A stretch of DNA of 64,000 nucleotides from Polytrichum commune (Eukaryota; Streptophyta; Polytrichopsida; Polytrichales; Polytrichaceae): assembly GCA_950295325.1 (NCBI GenBank), contig OX485807.1, positions 28,987,666 through 29,051,665 on the forward strand, given 5' to 3'. The position numbers were made by a program, and so were the translations under genes. How positions within the stretch are numbered: the first letter of the stretch is position 1; each line of letters begins with the position of its first letter. A model generated the notes under the pieces. It had not been told where the DNA came from. It searched no databases and saw only the letters and a program-made list of their open reading frames with translations. Below are positions 33,975 through 46,181 of the stretch, piece by piece.

Positions 33975-34880
33975 AAGTATTAATTAAAATAAACACACTT
34001 AAAAAAACCATTAATTTCAGTTTCATTTTAGAATGACAAAAACCCTTTCAATGGTAAGTCACAATAATTATAACCTCAGTGTTAACGAGGCTTTTGTAAT
34101 GTTTTTGACTTCCAAGTTAGATACATGTTTTATTGACGATTTCACTTCGCAAAAGGAAGTCCCAATCAATTGCTTATTTATTCAATGGAAGTGAACATAT
34201 ACATTGAATTTTGGACCTTGAGAATGAAATGCACTCAATATGGGTTATATGCACAAACAACCTTGAATCATACTGAAGGACAATAGACATGAAGGATAAT
34301 CGCAGTGAAGGACAAGAGTGATGATAGACAATCGTAGTGCATGACAAGACCGAGTCAAGAAGGATAATCGCAGTGAAGGACAAGAGTGATGATAGATAAT
34401 CGTAGTGCATGACAAGACCGAGTCAAGAAGGACAATCGCAATCCTGAAGGATAATGTGTATGAATACTTGTGGAAATAAAAGGCATTAACTAGATTATTA
34501 TAAAATAAACACACTACAATAAAACATGAATTTTAGTTCCATTTTAAAATGACAATGTCCTTTTCAATGGTAAGTCACAATAAATATTACCTCAATGCTA
34601 ATGAGGCTTTTGTAATGTTTTTGACTTCCAAGTTAATTAAATATTTTATTGACGGTTTCACTTCGAAAAGGAAATCCTAATCAATTGCTTATCTACTCAA
34701 TGGAAGTGAACATGTATATTGAATTTTGGACCTTGAAGATGAAGTGCACTCAATATGGGTTATATGGAGAAGCGGCCTTCAATCCTAGTGAAAGACAATA
34801 GGCATGAAGGAAAAATTTGAGTCCTGAAGGACAATCGTGGTGAAGGACAACACCATGGTATTGAAGAAATTTTGCTAGAA
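33975..34880. repeat. Tandem duplication, unit about 520 bp, with inner 68-bp minisatellite
   Basis: AATAAACACACT at 33980 and 34505 starts two units that share AATGGTAAGTCACAATAA, GAGGCTTTTGTAATGTTTTT, CAATCAATTGCTTATxTA and TGAATTTTGGACCTTGA. In the first unit the stretch 34292-34445 is a 68-bp minisatellite (AAGGATAATCGCAGTGAAGG start, about 2.3 units). The second unit is shorter because it has only decayed minisatellite copies. Confidence 0.9.
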
Positions 34881-35608
34881 GGCAATTGTTATTATGTTGA
34901 AGTGGGCGGACATCAAGGAAGAGAGGCATTTGGAAAGAGATGTTGGGCAACGTTGCCCGAACCGTGTGGGTAGGGATGCAAAAAGTTTCGGGGGGCAGAG
35001 GTGGTGGTGGACCCCACTAAAATCTATCATGCCGGACAGAGCTCGTTGGGGTCCCTTTAGCGTCTGCCCCTCTCCACTATCACCAGGTAATTTAAGATCA
35101 TCTCAGACCTGATGTAGACTAATTTGGGATCTTCAAAACTAATTACGGTGGCAAAGCAACTCAAAATAATAGCTCCTGGGATGCACACTATTTCAGGGCT
35201 ATTTATGTGTATATATGTGATAATTCTCTCTCTCTCTCTCTCCCTTTGACTGACCTGCTGTACTTCAGTTACAACTTACTTTGACATTCAATAACCGGCA
35301 TATCGATGGGTTGTTTTTTTTTTTTTTTCAAAAAAAAATTCTTGTGTCGGCCTGCCATCTTCAGAAGTGACCAGACGAGACAACACTTGGCTTCCTTACT
35401 TATTAACTTACGCAAAGTTTACAATATCTTCCACTGACACACAAAAAGATACGGCAACATCATTACTTGAATACCTGGGATCATTTATTGTCCGGCCACA
35501 CTCACCACTTGGAATTGTATGTGCATTATGGCCCTCCTCACTGTGATCAGTGTGATGGCCAAAAGGCTGTGACCGTGACCCAAAAATGATCGAGGGCCTT
35601 GAACTAAG
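34881..35608. other. No recognised gene; short G-rich segment and SSRs
   Basis: A G-rich segment at 34960-35090 contains an open frame of 72 codons without domains. A (TC)n tract lies at 35225-35243 and a poly-T at 35314-35330. Confidence 0.4.
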
Positions 35609-36165
35609 GGCCGAGTCCCACTCATGTTAGCTTAGGGCCACTTGGCACACAAGCCAAGATCCGTGACCATGAAATTGTGAGAGCCCAAAAGAAAGTGTCC
35701 AAAGGCTGTCCCAAGACACTTCCATAATCATGAGTGTGGTCACGGATCTTCAAGTGTCGTGTGAAGTCATATGTGACTGGGCCCTCAACCAAATGCTATT
35801 TCAATGAATTTCTATTCATGCAGGTCCTCACACATGATAAAATAAAATAAATCAATGCTTGTGAGCATTCGGAGTGCCATGGTCTTCCAATTTCGTGGCA
35901 GGCTTACCTCCACGAGGTGCTTTTTGAAAATAATCCAAGTTACCATGAAACGTGATCCATTTGATGCCGTGTAGGAATCCATGTAGACTTTACATCCATC
36001 TTGCATTCACATACTTCGTTGGTCCCTCAAGTGTAGTGTGAAGTGACTTGGATTGGCTCCGCCTTTTCCATCAATGAGAGTGCTTGAAGTGCAATGGTCA
36101 TGGGCTCTCAGTCTCGTGTGTGAAGTGGCCCTTAGCAAGTCCCAACATGGAGTCAAAGTCCCTGT
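35609..36165 (-). mobile_element. F7 end fragment split by an F1 insertion
   Basis: GGGCCGAGTCCCACTCATGT then TAGCTTA (35609-35634) resumes after the F1 element as GCAAGTCCCAACATGGAG (36135-36152). This matches the reverse complement of the right end of the F7 copy at 48262-48640, showing that F1 inserted into an older F7-type end. Confidence 0.6.
35635..36131 (+). mobile_element. F1 MITE, complete (497 bp)
   Basis: The ends GGGCCACTTGGCACACAAG and inverted GTCTCGTGTGTGAAGTGGCC, plus one C, are flanked by TTA at 35632-35634 and 36132-36134. Non-coding; the minus-strand open frame inside is incidental. Confidence 0.9.
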
Positions 36166-37324
36166 AGTTAGTTTTTTTGCTATGACTTAAATAAACAAAA
36201 CCTAGGGTACAAACTCTCAAGGAAGCCTTTACTAGTGTTTATTACATGCATTTGTCACATTATAGTTCATTGATCAAACAATATGGTTGTTATCTTCACT
36301 CTAAAACATCTCTTATCCATCTTTTACTCTCCTCTCCCTCAAGGTTTCTTCTCACTGTTCCTATTCAGCGGGGTATGTGTGTCAGTCTCATTAAGTAACC
36401 ATCTCGTCATGAGATTGTATAATAATAGTCTTTCGAGAACAATAGTCTTTGAGTAACACAATTATCTTTGGTAACCATTGGCCAATGCATCTTCAAATCT
36501 CAACAACTCCTTCATTAATTGGTCAATATTAGTTTCAATACAAGATAATTTGTTTATTTCTTAATTTCAAGATTTAATCATTACTCACAACTTATGCAAC
36601 TAACAACAGTCATCAAAATCAAGCTATAGTCTTGATTTCCCTACACAACCTGCAACAACAACAACCAATGTAACACACAAGACAATAGTTGATATGGTTA
36701 ACTTGCACTTCATACTCAAAGATCTCGTCTCTAGACTATGTAATCATATAAAACTCCAATGAAATCTAGGACAACTTATGCCTTGATCTCCTTTATAATG
36801 CAAAGTTCATCCTAATTCAAATACACTTAATCAACTTAATCTCTCATTTCCATCATTAATCAACTAATCATAAGTGATTTCTCATCACTTCAGTTGATCG
36901 GGGATTCTCTCATTACATTGACTTGACTAATTTCACTTTTACTAGCCTATAGTGTTTGCTTCAACTATAGTCACACTCGGTTGAACAATATACTTTTTTT
37001 TCTTCCTCATTGCCTCTCACATGCTCAACAATAGTCAATCGCTTCACTTCACGGACTAACACTTGGCCGTTCGCCTACCCTACATTGCCTATCACATGCT
37101 AACAATAATGCATAGTTTGACTCTCAGCTTACCACCCGGCCTTCCGACTTCCTCTCTTAGGGTTTGCCTCTCACATGACATCCTCTCTCTCAACTCCCTT
37201 GGTCTCTTTGTGCCTCTCTCTCATGGCTACTTGGTATATCATTCAACCATGCCCTTTGTTTAACAATTATCTCACTCGACAGTAATTCTACTTCTTCACC
37301 CTCTGCTTTAGGTTAACACCCTAT
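36166..37324. other. Pyrimidine-rich non-coding stretch
   Basis: C/T/A-rich plus strand with many CTCTC and CAACAA words. No domain, splice structure or RNA was recognised. It continues after the solo LTR at 38925, so both parts were one sequence before that insertion. Confidence 0.45.
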
Positions 37325-37684
37325 TGTGAGGCCAAACCACCCACCCTTAAGCGTCCTAGTCCAGGTGAGGGAATGGATATCACATTCATGTTTCCACAAC
37401 TCCAATTGACCAAATGCGTGAGAATCCATTACATCTCCCATCAATCATTGCACACCAATTTATTTTAATAACACAAGTACAAGCATTGAAAAATGCTCTT
37501 CTCTATTTCCTCCCTTCCTCCTACACTAATTCACAACCCCAACTCAATTCCCTACCAAACTTATCCCACTAAGCCACACTCTAATTGGTATGAAGCCAAC
37601 CTACCTTAATTCACTAATGATTTGAACTCCCAATTAAATCTTCCACCCCTTTCTAATTAATTAACCCCCATAATAAGTAAGCTT

Positions 37685-38380
37685 AAGACCAGCAACTCCC
37701 CTTAATCCCGTCCTCCTTAAGGCAACCCGAATGGCTAGCAGCTACCCTTAAGCCAGTCCTCCTTAATGCAGCCCAATTGGCCAGCAGCTACCCTTAAGCC
37801 AGTCCACGTGGCCGGCAGCTACCCTTAATTCAGTCCTCCTTAATGCAGTCCGAGTGGCCAACCGTTCCTCCTCAAGGCAGTCCGAATGGCCAGCAGCTAC
37901 CCTTAAGCTAGTCCTCCTTAATACAGTCTGAATGGACAACAACTCCCTTAATCCAGTCCTCCTTAATCCAACCCAAATGGTAATTCAGTCCTCCTTAATA
38001 CAACCCAAATGGCCAGTAGCTACCCTTAAGCCAGTCCTCCTTAATGCAGTCTGAATGGACAGCAACTCCCCTTAATCCAATCCTCCTTAATCCTAACCCA
38101 AATGATAAGCCAGTCCTCCTTAATGCAGCCCAAATGGTAATTCAGTCCTCCTTAATACAACCCAAATGGCCAACAGCTACCCTTAAGCCAGTCCACGTGG
38201 CCAGCAGCTACCCTTAATTCAGTCCTCCTTAGTGCAACCCAATTGGTAATTCAGTCCTCCTTAATACAGTCCGAATGGACAGCAGCTCCCCTCAATCCAG
38301 TCCTCCTTAATCCTAACCCAAATCGTAAGCCAGTCCTCCTTAATGCAGTCCGAATGGCCAGCAGCTACCCTTAAGCTAGC
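37685..38380. repeat. Minisatellite inside solo LTR copy 1
   Basis: Imperfect units of about 45-60 bp built from GGCCAGCAGCTACCCTTAAG, CCAGTCCTCCTTAATGCAG and CCCAAATGG or CCGAATGG. More than ten units are arranged with duplicated and shuffled sub-blocks. Confidence 0.9.
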
Positions 38381-38499
38381 CGTCTCCTATCTAATTCCAC
38401 TAAATCCCCTACCTAATTTCCCTCCTAATTCCAATAATTCCACTAAATTCCCTACCTAATTCTCGCATTTTTTCGAGCTCTAAGAGCTCAACCTCCTAC

Positions 38500-38585
38500 A
38501 GAAGAGAGGGGGAGAGAGAGAGAGAGGAGAAGAAGAGAGGAAGAGAGGAAGAGAATGAAGAGAGAAGAGGAGGAGGAGGAGAGGG
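38500..38585. repeat. Purine-rich GA/GGA tract
   Basis: An almost pure purine run (GAGAGAGAGG, GAAGAGAGG, GGAGGAGGA) within the solo LTR. The second LTR copy has a similar GAGAGGGAGAGAG tract at 58996-59020. Confidence 0.85.
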
Positions 38586-38924
38586 CACCCAAGACCACAA
38601 GCCCCTTAACCTTCTCCTACTTAGTAGGACCTTATCCTATCCACTAAATCCTCACCCTCTAAACCAACAAGAGCATGTTCTAATTCAAACATTTAAATCC
38701 AAGGACCTTCCCCTTGCTTCATCAAATACTACATACTTAAACAAAACACTCCCTAATGTCACTAAGCTTCTAATTAACCACACAAAATAGGCTCAAAGCC
38801 TAAAACATAAACCACACCAAACCTCACTCTTTTTATACTTTTGATTGTTTCAATAACACTCCAAATGCAATTCTAAATAAATTCTAAACATAAAACAAAT
38901 ATGAGCACTCATTTTGGGCTCATA

Positions 38925-40029
38925 CCTATGCTCATAGTTCGACTTAACTCCTCAGAGTTCACATTCAAATCACTCGGTTTCTCTCATACAGAAGGTAACT
39001 CCGCACTCGGATCATAGTTCGTTCACATAACAATCTTCTCGTTCCTGGTTTACCGTTCCAATAGGCTCAACTGTGTTCGAGAACTCTCGCTTCGGCAGTG
39101 GTTACACAATATTCACTCTCATCCGCCAATAGTTTTCACTTTGAATCTCCCTTTCTACTTCCTCATTCCTCTCATATTTCTCCATTATCACTTACTTTCT
39201 CATTGCTTATTGCTCTTTCTCATTCGCAACCTCTTTCACTCAAAGGTTGATTAATTCTCTCTTAATTTCTCGCATTGTTCTCTGCAATTTATACGCACTT
39301 AATTTTTGTCACAATGTCAGACTTAGTCAACAACAATTTTAACAACTGACAATCGTCTACCACATTACTCTTATCAAATTTGCTTCACACTCTGACTCGC
39401 TCAATTACACTCACAAACTCATGCTCTAACAATTTTGATTCACTCATTTCCTCTCACGATCTCAATCTTAATCAATTGCAATTACAACAATAAGCAATAA
39501 TTTCTCATTTCTCATTCACTCAATCGACTTAGATGCACACTCTGATTTGCTTGACTAAGCTCGCAAACTCACACAGACAATTGCAACTTCGACAATGACC
39601 AACAGTTTCACGATTCACATTACTCTTTTGAAACAAAAAATAGTTCGACCTACTTCAGCTGTTCAATATACTCAAAATCCAAAATAAACAACATTCTTCA
39701 ACGGAAACCAACGTCCCACAATCACTGCGGTGATCACTAAGTTTTACTCATAAGATAGTTTAACAATGAACCTTGCCCGTTTGCGGTGCTGAGGGTGACA
39801 AACCTATGGTTTAATTTTTCGTTCAATGAAATCATAGAATTTTTGCCTTCCTCCCTCTCGCCAGCCCTCTTAGCTCGGCGAGGAAGATGACGATAGCTTT
39901 CGTAACCGACTAAGGGCGCCTAAGCCCGTGATAATAGTTATTACTACCTTTCTAGCCTATAGTTTGACTATTTTCATCCATCTTTCACTATCAACTCATA
40001 GTTAAACTATTTGACCAAATATTTGGCTC
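38925..40029. other. Pyrimidine-rich non-coding stretch, right part
   Basis: Resumes the sequence interrupted by the solo LTR. Rich in CTCACTC and CAATTxCA words. No gene was recognised. Confidence 0.45.
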
Positions 40030-40353
40030 ACAGTCCCAACTTTTGAGCCTCAAAAAACCGTTGAAGTTTATATTCATTAAAGTCATATCTTGATTATTTT
40101 ATGCAAAAAATCTCGGGACTTGTGGGACAAGTTGGATCTAGTTTTTCTCTCCACCCAGCTCTCAACACAAGTCCCAAGTCTTGCCTCCTAAAAATGTCGC
40201 CATGTAGGCATCCATGTCATACTTGGGACTTAGAACTTGGGACTCTATATGAAGCGATAAATCCCAACTTTCATGCTCTCAATGGTTGAGATTGCACGGA
40301 TTGACCTCAAGTTACTTGGGACTTAAGACTTGGGACCTTGTGTGAACCGGCCC
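40030..40353 (+). mobile_element. F7 MITE, copy 1
   Basis: The right end GTGTGAACCGGCCC and interior ACTTGGGACTTAAGACTTGG, CGGATTGACCTCAAGT, CACCCAGCTCTCAACACAAG are the reverse complement of 48272-48640. The left border is unclear. Confidence 0.7.
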
Positions 40354-43300
40354 TAGGGGTTGACAAAAAAAATAAAGGAGTTTTCATGGTCATGGTCGGG
40401 AAATTCTATCATGTGAGCGTTGAGTGGTGAGAAGGGAGAACATCATGGAAATACATGCACTTGTATCCTATAACCATGGAAATATGAGAATTCGGGGAAT
40501 TCTATAAAAATAGCATTGGGGAATCATTGAAATATGCTACTACTTTTGAATTAAATAATGGAAAGCACACCTTGGTGCATGTGAGAAATTATGGTCATGA
40601 TCAAATAGTGAGGTAGACAATTTAAAGTCCACCAATGTTGGTTATTGAAGAAGATAAACATAACATCAATCCTAAATTATGCCTAGAAATGCATTTCACG
40701 ATGTTTATCTAGAGTTTTCCATTGAAGTTGCATTGTTGTCCATGTTGTCTTGCATGACTTCATCGTCCTCGCTACTTCTATCTACTTCCTTACACTTTAT
40801 AACTATATATGTCATCCACTAATGGATGGCTATGGAGATGTCTAGACATGTGATGACGTTTTGGAGTTGATGTGCCCGTCATAACATGTGCTACGCTCTT
40901 TGTATATGCATGAAGCCCCATCAACTTAGGAGGAGACTTTATGGACTCTAGCATTCTACAAGTACAAAATCAAATAAATAGTCTTTAAGGCATTGAAAAA
41001 CAAGTTTTGAGTGCAATTGTTACTACAAATAAACCTTCAAAAACATGTAATACTTACTTGCTAATGTAAGAGCGCCAAGCCACCATCTGAATCCATCTAC
41101 ATGCGCGGATGCACCTAGGAAATAAACAAATAAACAAGAATTATAAGTTGTTAGATTGAAAACCAATAAAATTTGAAGAATTCAATAAATGCAAAGGAAT
41201 ATATGTTTGCATATGGATGCAAAGGCATGAAGAATCACAACTATGGGTTTTGTCAATGCTTCAACAAACATTTGCAATGACAATGCATCCTTCTTCATTG
41301 CACTTGTCCAAGGTACCATTTGTTAATTGAGGCAACAAACATATCCAAGCCCAAACCAACAGCGGGCTTTCAAAAATCAAATTGTATCAAAGACATTTTC
41401 TTGTGCACGAACACTATGATCTGGAATCGCCTAGTTTGCATGACCAAAGACAAATTGATAACATCAATCAATCAAACAATCAAGTCCAAAGGTAGAATGC
41501 AAAAATGATATCATTAGATTAGGCATTTACCATTTGAGAACCATCAACCATTGCACACAAGGGCAAGTTGTTGATGCTCCACCAATCCTTCTTAATCGCA
41601 AATTCATAAGTCTTTGCGTAAGTCATTACATCTCCTCTTACACCTATAAGATATGGGATATTCTAGATCATGCACACATTATTGTTGAGACAAGAATGTG
41701 CAAATTTAAGCAAAGCTTCGATGTGGCTCGTATTATGTTTGTTCCAATCCAAAATGTGTCCTACCGTGAGGAAACGTAGTGAACCTATAGGCTTCTAAAA
41801 TATTAGCAATAATAAGGTCAACCTTAAAACGACCATACAACACCTATAATCACAACAAGACATTGGTATTAAGATCCAAAAACTAATAACCTTAGCTTAA
41901 TCAAAACAACTCAAACATGAGGTTCATAATGTTATTATCTTTAGAAAATCCAAATGTCTCGATGTAGGTATGGTTTGTATTTGCTCCATTCTCCATGATT
42001 GAATATATGGATGTTTTCTGCCCTACAATAGACACGCATGTTAGAACGAGAGTGGACACAAACCCAACTTAATTACGAGCCATTTTTTGTTGCACAACTT
42101 GTTGAAAACAAGCAAAAGACTAGACATTGGGAATTCATGATAAAAGAGGGGGTAGGTGTAGGGATTGGAACAAAAGTTGCTTGTGGAGAAGCAACTTGCA
42201 TATGTAACACAACTTGCAATGGTCCTAAAACCATCAGAACATCTTTGCATAGGAGGAATGATTACACATTTTGTTGCACATTTGCGCTTACCCACAACCT
42301 TAGTCGGTGTGGGGTGTGCATGTATATCATCGTCTATTACATCTAAATTATCATGTGCTTATGAGAGTCCAACTTGCAACCTCTCCAACTTTCATGTATT
42401 GTGGGAAAAGTAAATGGACAATCAATGAACTAGGGACATTTTTCCATAGTTCCCATGACCTCAACTAGGAAATTGTGAACATGCTACCACTTTCAAAGGC
42501 ACGAGCTCTCTCATGATGTATCTAACCACAACAATATACACACACATAAACACAAGGAATTTGAAAATGAACCACAAATTTTTGTTTAATAGAAATGTTC
42601 AATCAATCTATGAACAGACAATATAATATGTATATCACTTGTTTGATGGCAATTTTGCATTGTGCATTTATGACAAGGACGAAAAATTTAGCAAAATTCG
42701 AGGCGCCCCTAAAGAAGCGTTGACAAGTTTTTCTCCATACAATGAGGGTCGGTTTACACTATGGACCATGAAGTTGTTCCATAGCGATCTAAGAGCGCTA
42801 ATGGGCTGTTGAAGTCGTCCCGGGACAACATCGATTTACACTAGAGGAAAAATGATAGAGGGACTATGGAGGTCGAGGTCCCCAAAATATAATTTATAAA
42901 GCCTAAAAAATGCACTGACATGGTCCAACATGTTTTGCGTCGAGAGAGGCAAGAGAGGTGGTCCGGTAGGAAAAGGCAAGGGCCCATGACAGAAAAATGT
43001 TATTTCAATAATTTCTTAATGAATCGTTTTTCAGGTTGTACATGATATGGTGGCTGCCCTTCATTACAAAAACACGTTATGCTTCAAAAAACCAATATAA
43101 CAGTATAACTCAAAAAAACCAGTATAACGTCCAAATCCAAAAAATAAGAAAATGTTAAATTAATTAAAAACAATAAAGCGTTAAACGGACAATAAAATAA
43201 AAATATACATATATAAAATAAAATAAAAATCAATTGAAAAAATAAAACATTTAATCAAAAAAATCATTAGAACATTAAAATTTAATAACTAACATGAAGA

Positions 43301-43400
43301 TAGTAAAAAATAAAGTACAATAAATAATAAAATAATAAGACATTATATATAATAAAATCTATATCTAAGGTTGTTGTAAACAACATGCTCTCGTTTGTCT
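40354..43400. other. Long AT-rich interval without a supported gene
   Basis: On the minus strand a short block at 41058-41116 has a good acceptor (TTTATTTCCTAG) and donor (GTAAGTA) around GASAHVDGFRWWLGALTLAS. It could be an exon, but no partner exon joins it convincingly. Other open frames (42038-42346 on the plus strand and its antisense) have no recognised domain. 42990-43380 is very AT-rich. Confidence 0.35.
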
Positions 43401-44089
43401 TGTCAACTTGCTATGGCATTATGTAGTAATTTCATTTTAATTTTTTTGCAAGAATGGAGGGATACAATACAGATGAAGAGTCATCTATAGAGTCACAAAG
43501 AGAGCGGTCACACGAATAGAAGATATGAGACTTCTATTTTTTTGGAGTAAACAATCGTTCATTTTGGAAATGCTACATGATCCTAATCTGTTGCTTGCAT
43601 CTTCTAGTGTATTTCAACAACCATCGATGTTTAACTTTTTAGAAGGTTAACAAATGAATGAGCAGCCTGAAACATAAAAAACAACAGCAACAGTGCTAGT
43701 AAAAGAAACAACAAGTACAACAATAGTAACACCAAAACATATTCTAGAGAAAATAATAATAAAATAATGACAAAAATAATGACAAAAATAATACGAAGAA
43801 GACGAAAATGATATTATCAAAGTCGGTGAATCCGAAAAAGAGGAGGAAGAAGAAGAGATGGCAAGGATGAAATAGAGGGACTTTGAAGTGCATCATCTCA
43901 TTGCTATTCGAGGTAAGATGGATGAAGAATTTGCAAAAATTGCAAACAATAAGGTAAGTTATTTTTCAATTCAATAGTAATTTTTTTAAAATAAAAAATT
44001 GAATAAAAAGGAAGTTGCATGAGGGTTTTATGACGAGGCCATAGTAGGCCTTGACCTTAGCTGTGTAGCCCCTATGCCCCCTTCCCCCA
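43401..44089. other. AT-rich, low-complexity stretch
   Basis: A- and GAA-rich plus strand around 43640-43960, resembling a decayed acidic/lysine-rich coding tract (GAGGAGGAAGAAGAAGAG near 43840). Stops are frequent. It may be part of a decayed transposon ORF. Confidence 0.3.
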
Positions 44090-44232
44090 AAACACGGTCG
44101 GTCGATGCCATGGTGGCTTTAGTATTCGATTTCCCCTATTTGGGTTCACGCGCACGCAAGGTTTTGAGCCCTCGACCTATCAGTTCTGAAATATCACCGA
44201 TCAAACCGGTTAACCACTAATGCCTTGCATCT
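44090..44232 (-). mobile_element. Possible tRNA-derived SINE head
   Basis: On the minus strand GGCATTAGTGGTTAACCGG is followed, about 45 bp later, by GGTCGAGGGCTCAAAACC and then TTGCGTGCGCG. This is the spacing and wording of Pol III A-box and B-box sequences in plant SINEs. A 3' tail and target duplication were not identified. Confidence 0.4.
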
Positions 44233-44849
44233 ACTTCATTAAACACGCTTTATGAAATTTATTATATGTGGTTATTCTGTATATTTTTACAATCTCTTGT
44301 TGTTATGTGCATGTGTAAAAAAATAGATTAAATTACATATTTATTTAGTAGCTGCAATCAAAGATGCTAATCGTTCTTAGTTATCATGTAAGGAAAAAAA
44401 AACATCATAAAAGAATACATATTTGATAAAAGAACAAATAAAGTTTATGGTTCAGATAGAGTGCAAGAATGTAAATGGTTTCAAGAAATGAACAAATGAC
44501 ATGGAAACATCGTAAGTGTATTAAATCAAATTCCAGTGAGTCCAACAGAGTCATTTGCAAAAAATATTATTTTTTCTACATTTATTTCCTCTAAAACAAT
44601 ATCGGTTACTATATCAACAATAGTTGGTTCACAAGAGAAGCATAAAAACTCAATTAAAGATAGAAAGTTTGCTATAATAGGTTGTCGGCAATTCCGGAGC
44701 TATTTTTGCATAATTCCAAAGCTCTACCAATTTTTTTAAAAAGATGGATAAATTTTTTGTTGCTCTCCTAGATAAATTTTAGTTATTGCTCTATCATATC
44801 ACTATCACTATTGCTATCTGTATCCAATATATCAAATCTATACCGTATT
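44233..44849. other. AT-rich non-coding stretch
   Basis: The plus-strand open frame at 44536-44736 is AT-driven. No domain was recognised. Confidence 0.35.
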
Positions 44850-45345
44850 TTAAAATTGCCACAAACTTTTTGCTAGTAAATTATGCATAATTGTGGCTTC
44901 CCTTAAAAGCTCATTTGCCTTCTTATTTTCTCTCAATAAAATTAAGTATGTTTCTATATGATTAATTCCGTCTAGAATTGGAGAATCATCCCTAACCAAA
45001 ATCCTTCTCATCACTTCAACAAGCCGCGCTCTTTCTTCCCGCAATTTTGTTTTTCTCGTAAATTTTCATCAATAACTCTTCTAGCTAATTTATTGTCTGA
45101 TTCTATAATTCATTTTTCTTCAATACCTTCATTGTTCGCAATACATAAATTATACAACACTACACACGTAGCTACAATATTTGGCATATTCTTCAATGGT
45201 ATCTCTGATCGCTTCATTATAAACCACCATCTACCCTTTAAAATACCAAATGTCCTTTCTACACATATTCTAGTTGAAGATTGTATGAAATTCCAGTTTG
45301 CCTCTTTCTCGGATAATGCAATCTCCCAAATCGTTGACAACTACC
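44850..45345 (-). pseudogene. PIF/Harbinger transposase C-terminal relic
   Basis: The minus-strand frame at 45340-45110 reads NFIQSSTRICVERTFGILKG, then RWWFIMKRSEIPL and NIVATCVVLYNLCI. This is the last catalytic block of HARBI1/PIF-type DDE transposases, in which the glutamate of the VERxFGxLKxRW motif is the third acidic residue; it is present. Downstream, LARRVIDENLREKQ and REERARLVEVMRRIL continue after a stop and a one-base frameshift near 45050, as a basic C-terminal tail. The preceding catalytic blocks are missing or unreadable just upstream, so the element is broken. Its family makes TTA/TAA target duplications, the same as the F1 and F2 MITEs of this window. Confidence 0.8.
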
Positions 45346-45429
45346 ACCTCCAATTGCATAAAAATCATCATGTTAGCTGGAGACCCCCTAAACCAAGCCT
45401 TGTAGATGAAAAACAATAACAAAACACAT

Positions 45430-45590
45430 AATGAGAGATGGGAATAGAACATGTGCCCATGACGATGCTTGAACTATCCAATTTGCAAGTTCAACCTCAT
45501 TTACATCACCAACCGGAAAACGGAGCGATTTCTAAGACACGGCGCTCGAATTCCACCATACTAACCATCAAGCCTTAAATTCCTAGTTTA
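45430..45590 (-). mobile_element. Possible second SINE-like fragment
   Basis: The minus strand reads GATGGTTAGTATGGTGGAAT near 45565 and CATGGGCACATGTTCTATTC followed by CCATCTCTC near 45450, resembling a tRNA-like A/B-box arrangement. The spacing is larger than normal, so this is weak. Confidence 0.25.
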
Positions 45591-45695
45591 TTGTGGTAGT
45601 TGCAATAATTGGCAACTTCTCTAGTGTCATCTTGGGCTTACTTCTAATACCAACATGTTTAATAATCTAAAATATATGAAGTTAACATATAAGAA

Positions 45696-46181
45696 TCATC
45701 CAAATTCATGAATCAACCATATGCATGAAGATACGTAGAATACTATTACCTCCTCTAAAAACCCATCTTCATTGGCGGGATTACTCATAGCAAGTAGTTT
45801 CTTTAATTTTGGTCTTCCAATTGATCCAATACCCATTTTTTCTGCAACATGAGTTGCTTCCCAAACAACCTTCCCAAGTTGGGACTCCAAAGGAGTCATT
45901 GTATTGTATTTACAAATAGCTTCCTTTGTGACAATTGCTCTCTTGTGATGCGCCATAATAGATAAAGTTGAATTAAATGCACAATTTGAATTCAAATAGT
46001 TGAACAATGTAAACAACAATAAAATGACTATGCTTATCATGGATTTCCTTATACAAAAAAAACTTTGTGAACATCTCCACAATGAGAGGGTACCATATAC
46101 TTTTGCAACGATGTCTAACACAATTATCATAATCCTCCGCCAATATGACATTCTTAAACTGTTTGAATTTATGTTTTCCAA
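45696..46181 (-). CDS. 161-codon open frame of unknown nature
   Basis: This is the longest uninterrupted frame in the window. The first half is hydrophobic and AT-driven. The second half, from MAHHKRAIVTKEAICKY to GRPKLKKLLAMSNPANED, has balanced composition. It lies upstream of the Harbinger relic on the same strand, so it may be a decayed transposon-associated ORF or an uninserted N-terminal portion. I do not recognise a domain, and an antisense frame also exists. Confidence 0.25.
   Translation of the reverse strand: MENINSNSLRMSYWRRIMIIVLDIVAKVYGTLSLWRCSQSFFCIRKSMISIVILLLFTLFNYLNSNCAFNSTLSIMAHHKRAIVTKEAICKYNTMTPLESQLGKVVWEATHVAEKMGIGSIGRPKLKKLLAMSNPANEDGFLEEVIVFYVSSCIWLIHEFG

Larger units (their letters stand above)
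37325..38924 (+). mobile_element. Solo LTR, copy 1 (1600 bp)
   Basis: It starts TGTGAGGCCAAACC and ends TTTTGGGCTCATA, the near-inverse of the start. CCTAT flanks both sides (37320-37324 and 38925-38929), a perfect 5-bp target duplication. There is no internal retroelement region, so this is an LTR left after LTR-LTR recombination. The same family occurs at 57772-59382, sharing the first 30 bp (TTAAGCGTCCTAGTCC) and the last 150 bp (AAACCACACCA through TTTTGGGCTCA). No coding. Confidence 0.92.

Noticed and set aside
37685-38380. CRISPR-like array from regularly repeated blocks
   Set aside because: The units are imperfect, have no unique spacers of constant length and lie inside a plant LTR; this is a minisatellite.
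41058-41116. Single exon of a minus-strand gene
   Set aside because: The splice borders are good, but no neighbouring block could be joined in frame, so I did not call a gene.
42038-42346. 102-codon plus-strand frame and its antisense as genes
   Set aside because: Both strands are open over the same AT-rich stretch and neither shows a recognisable domain.
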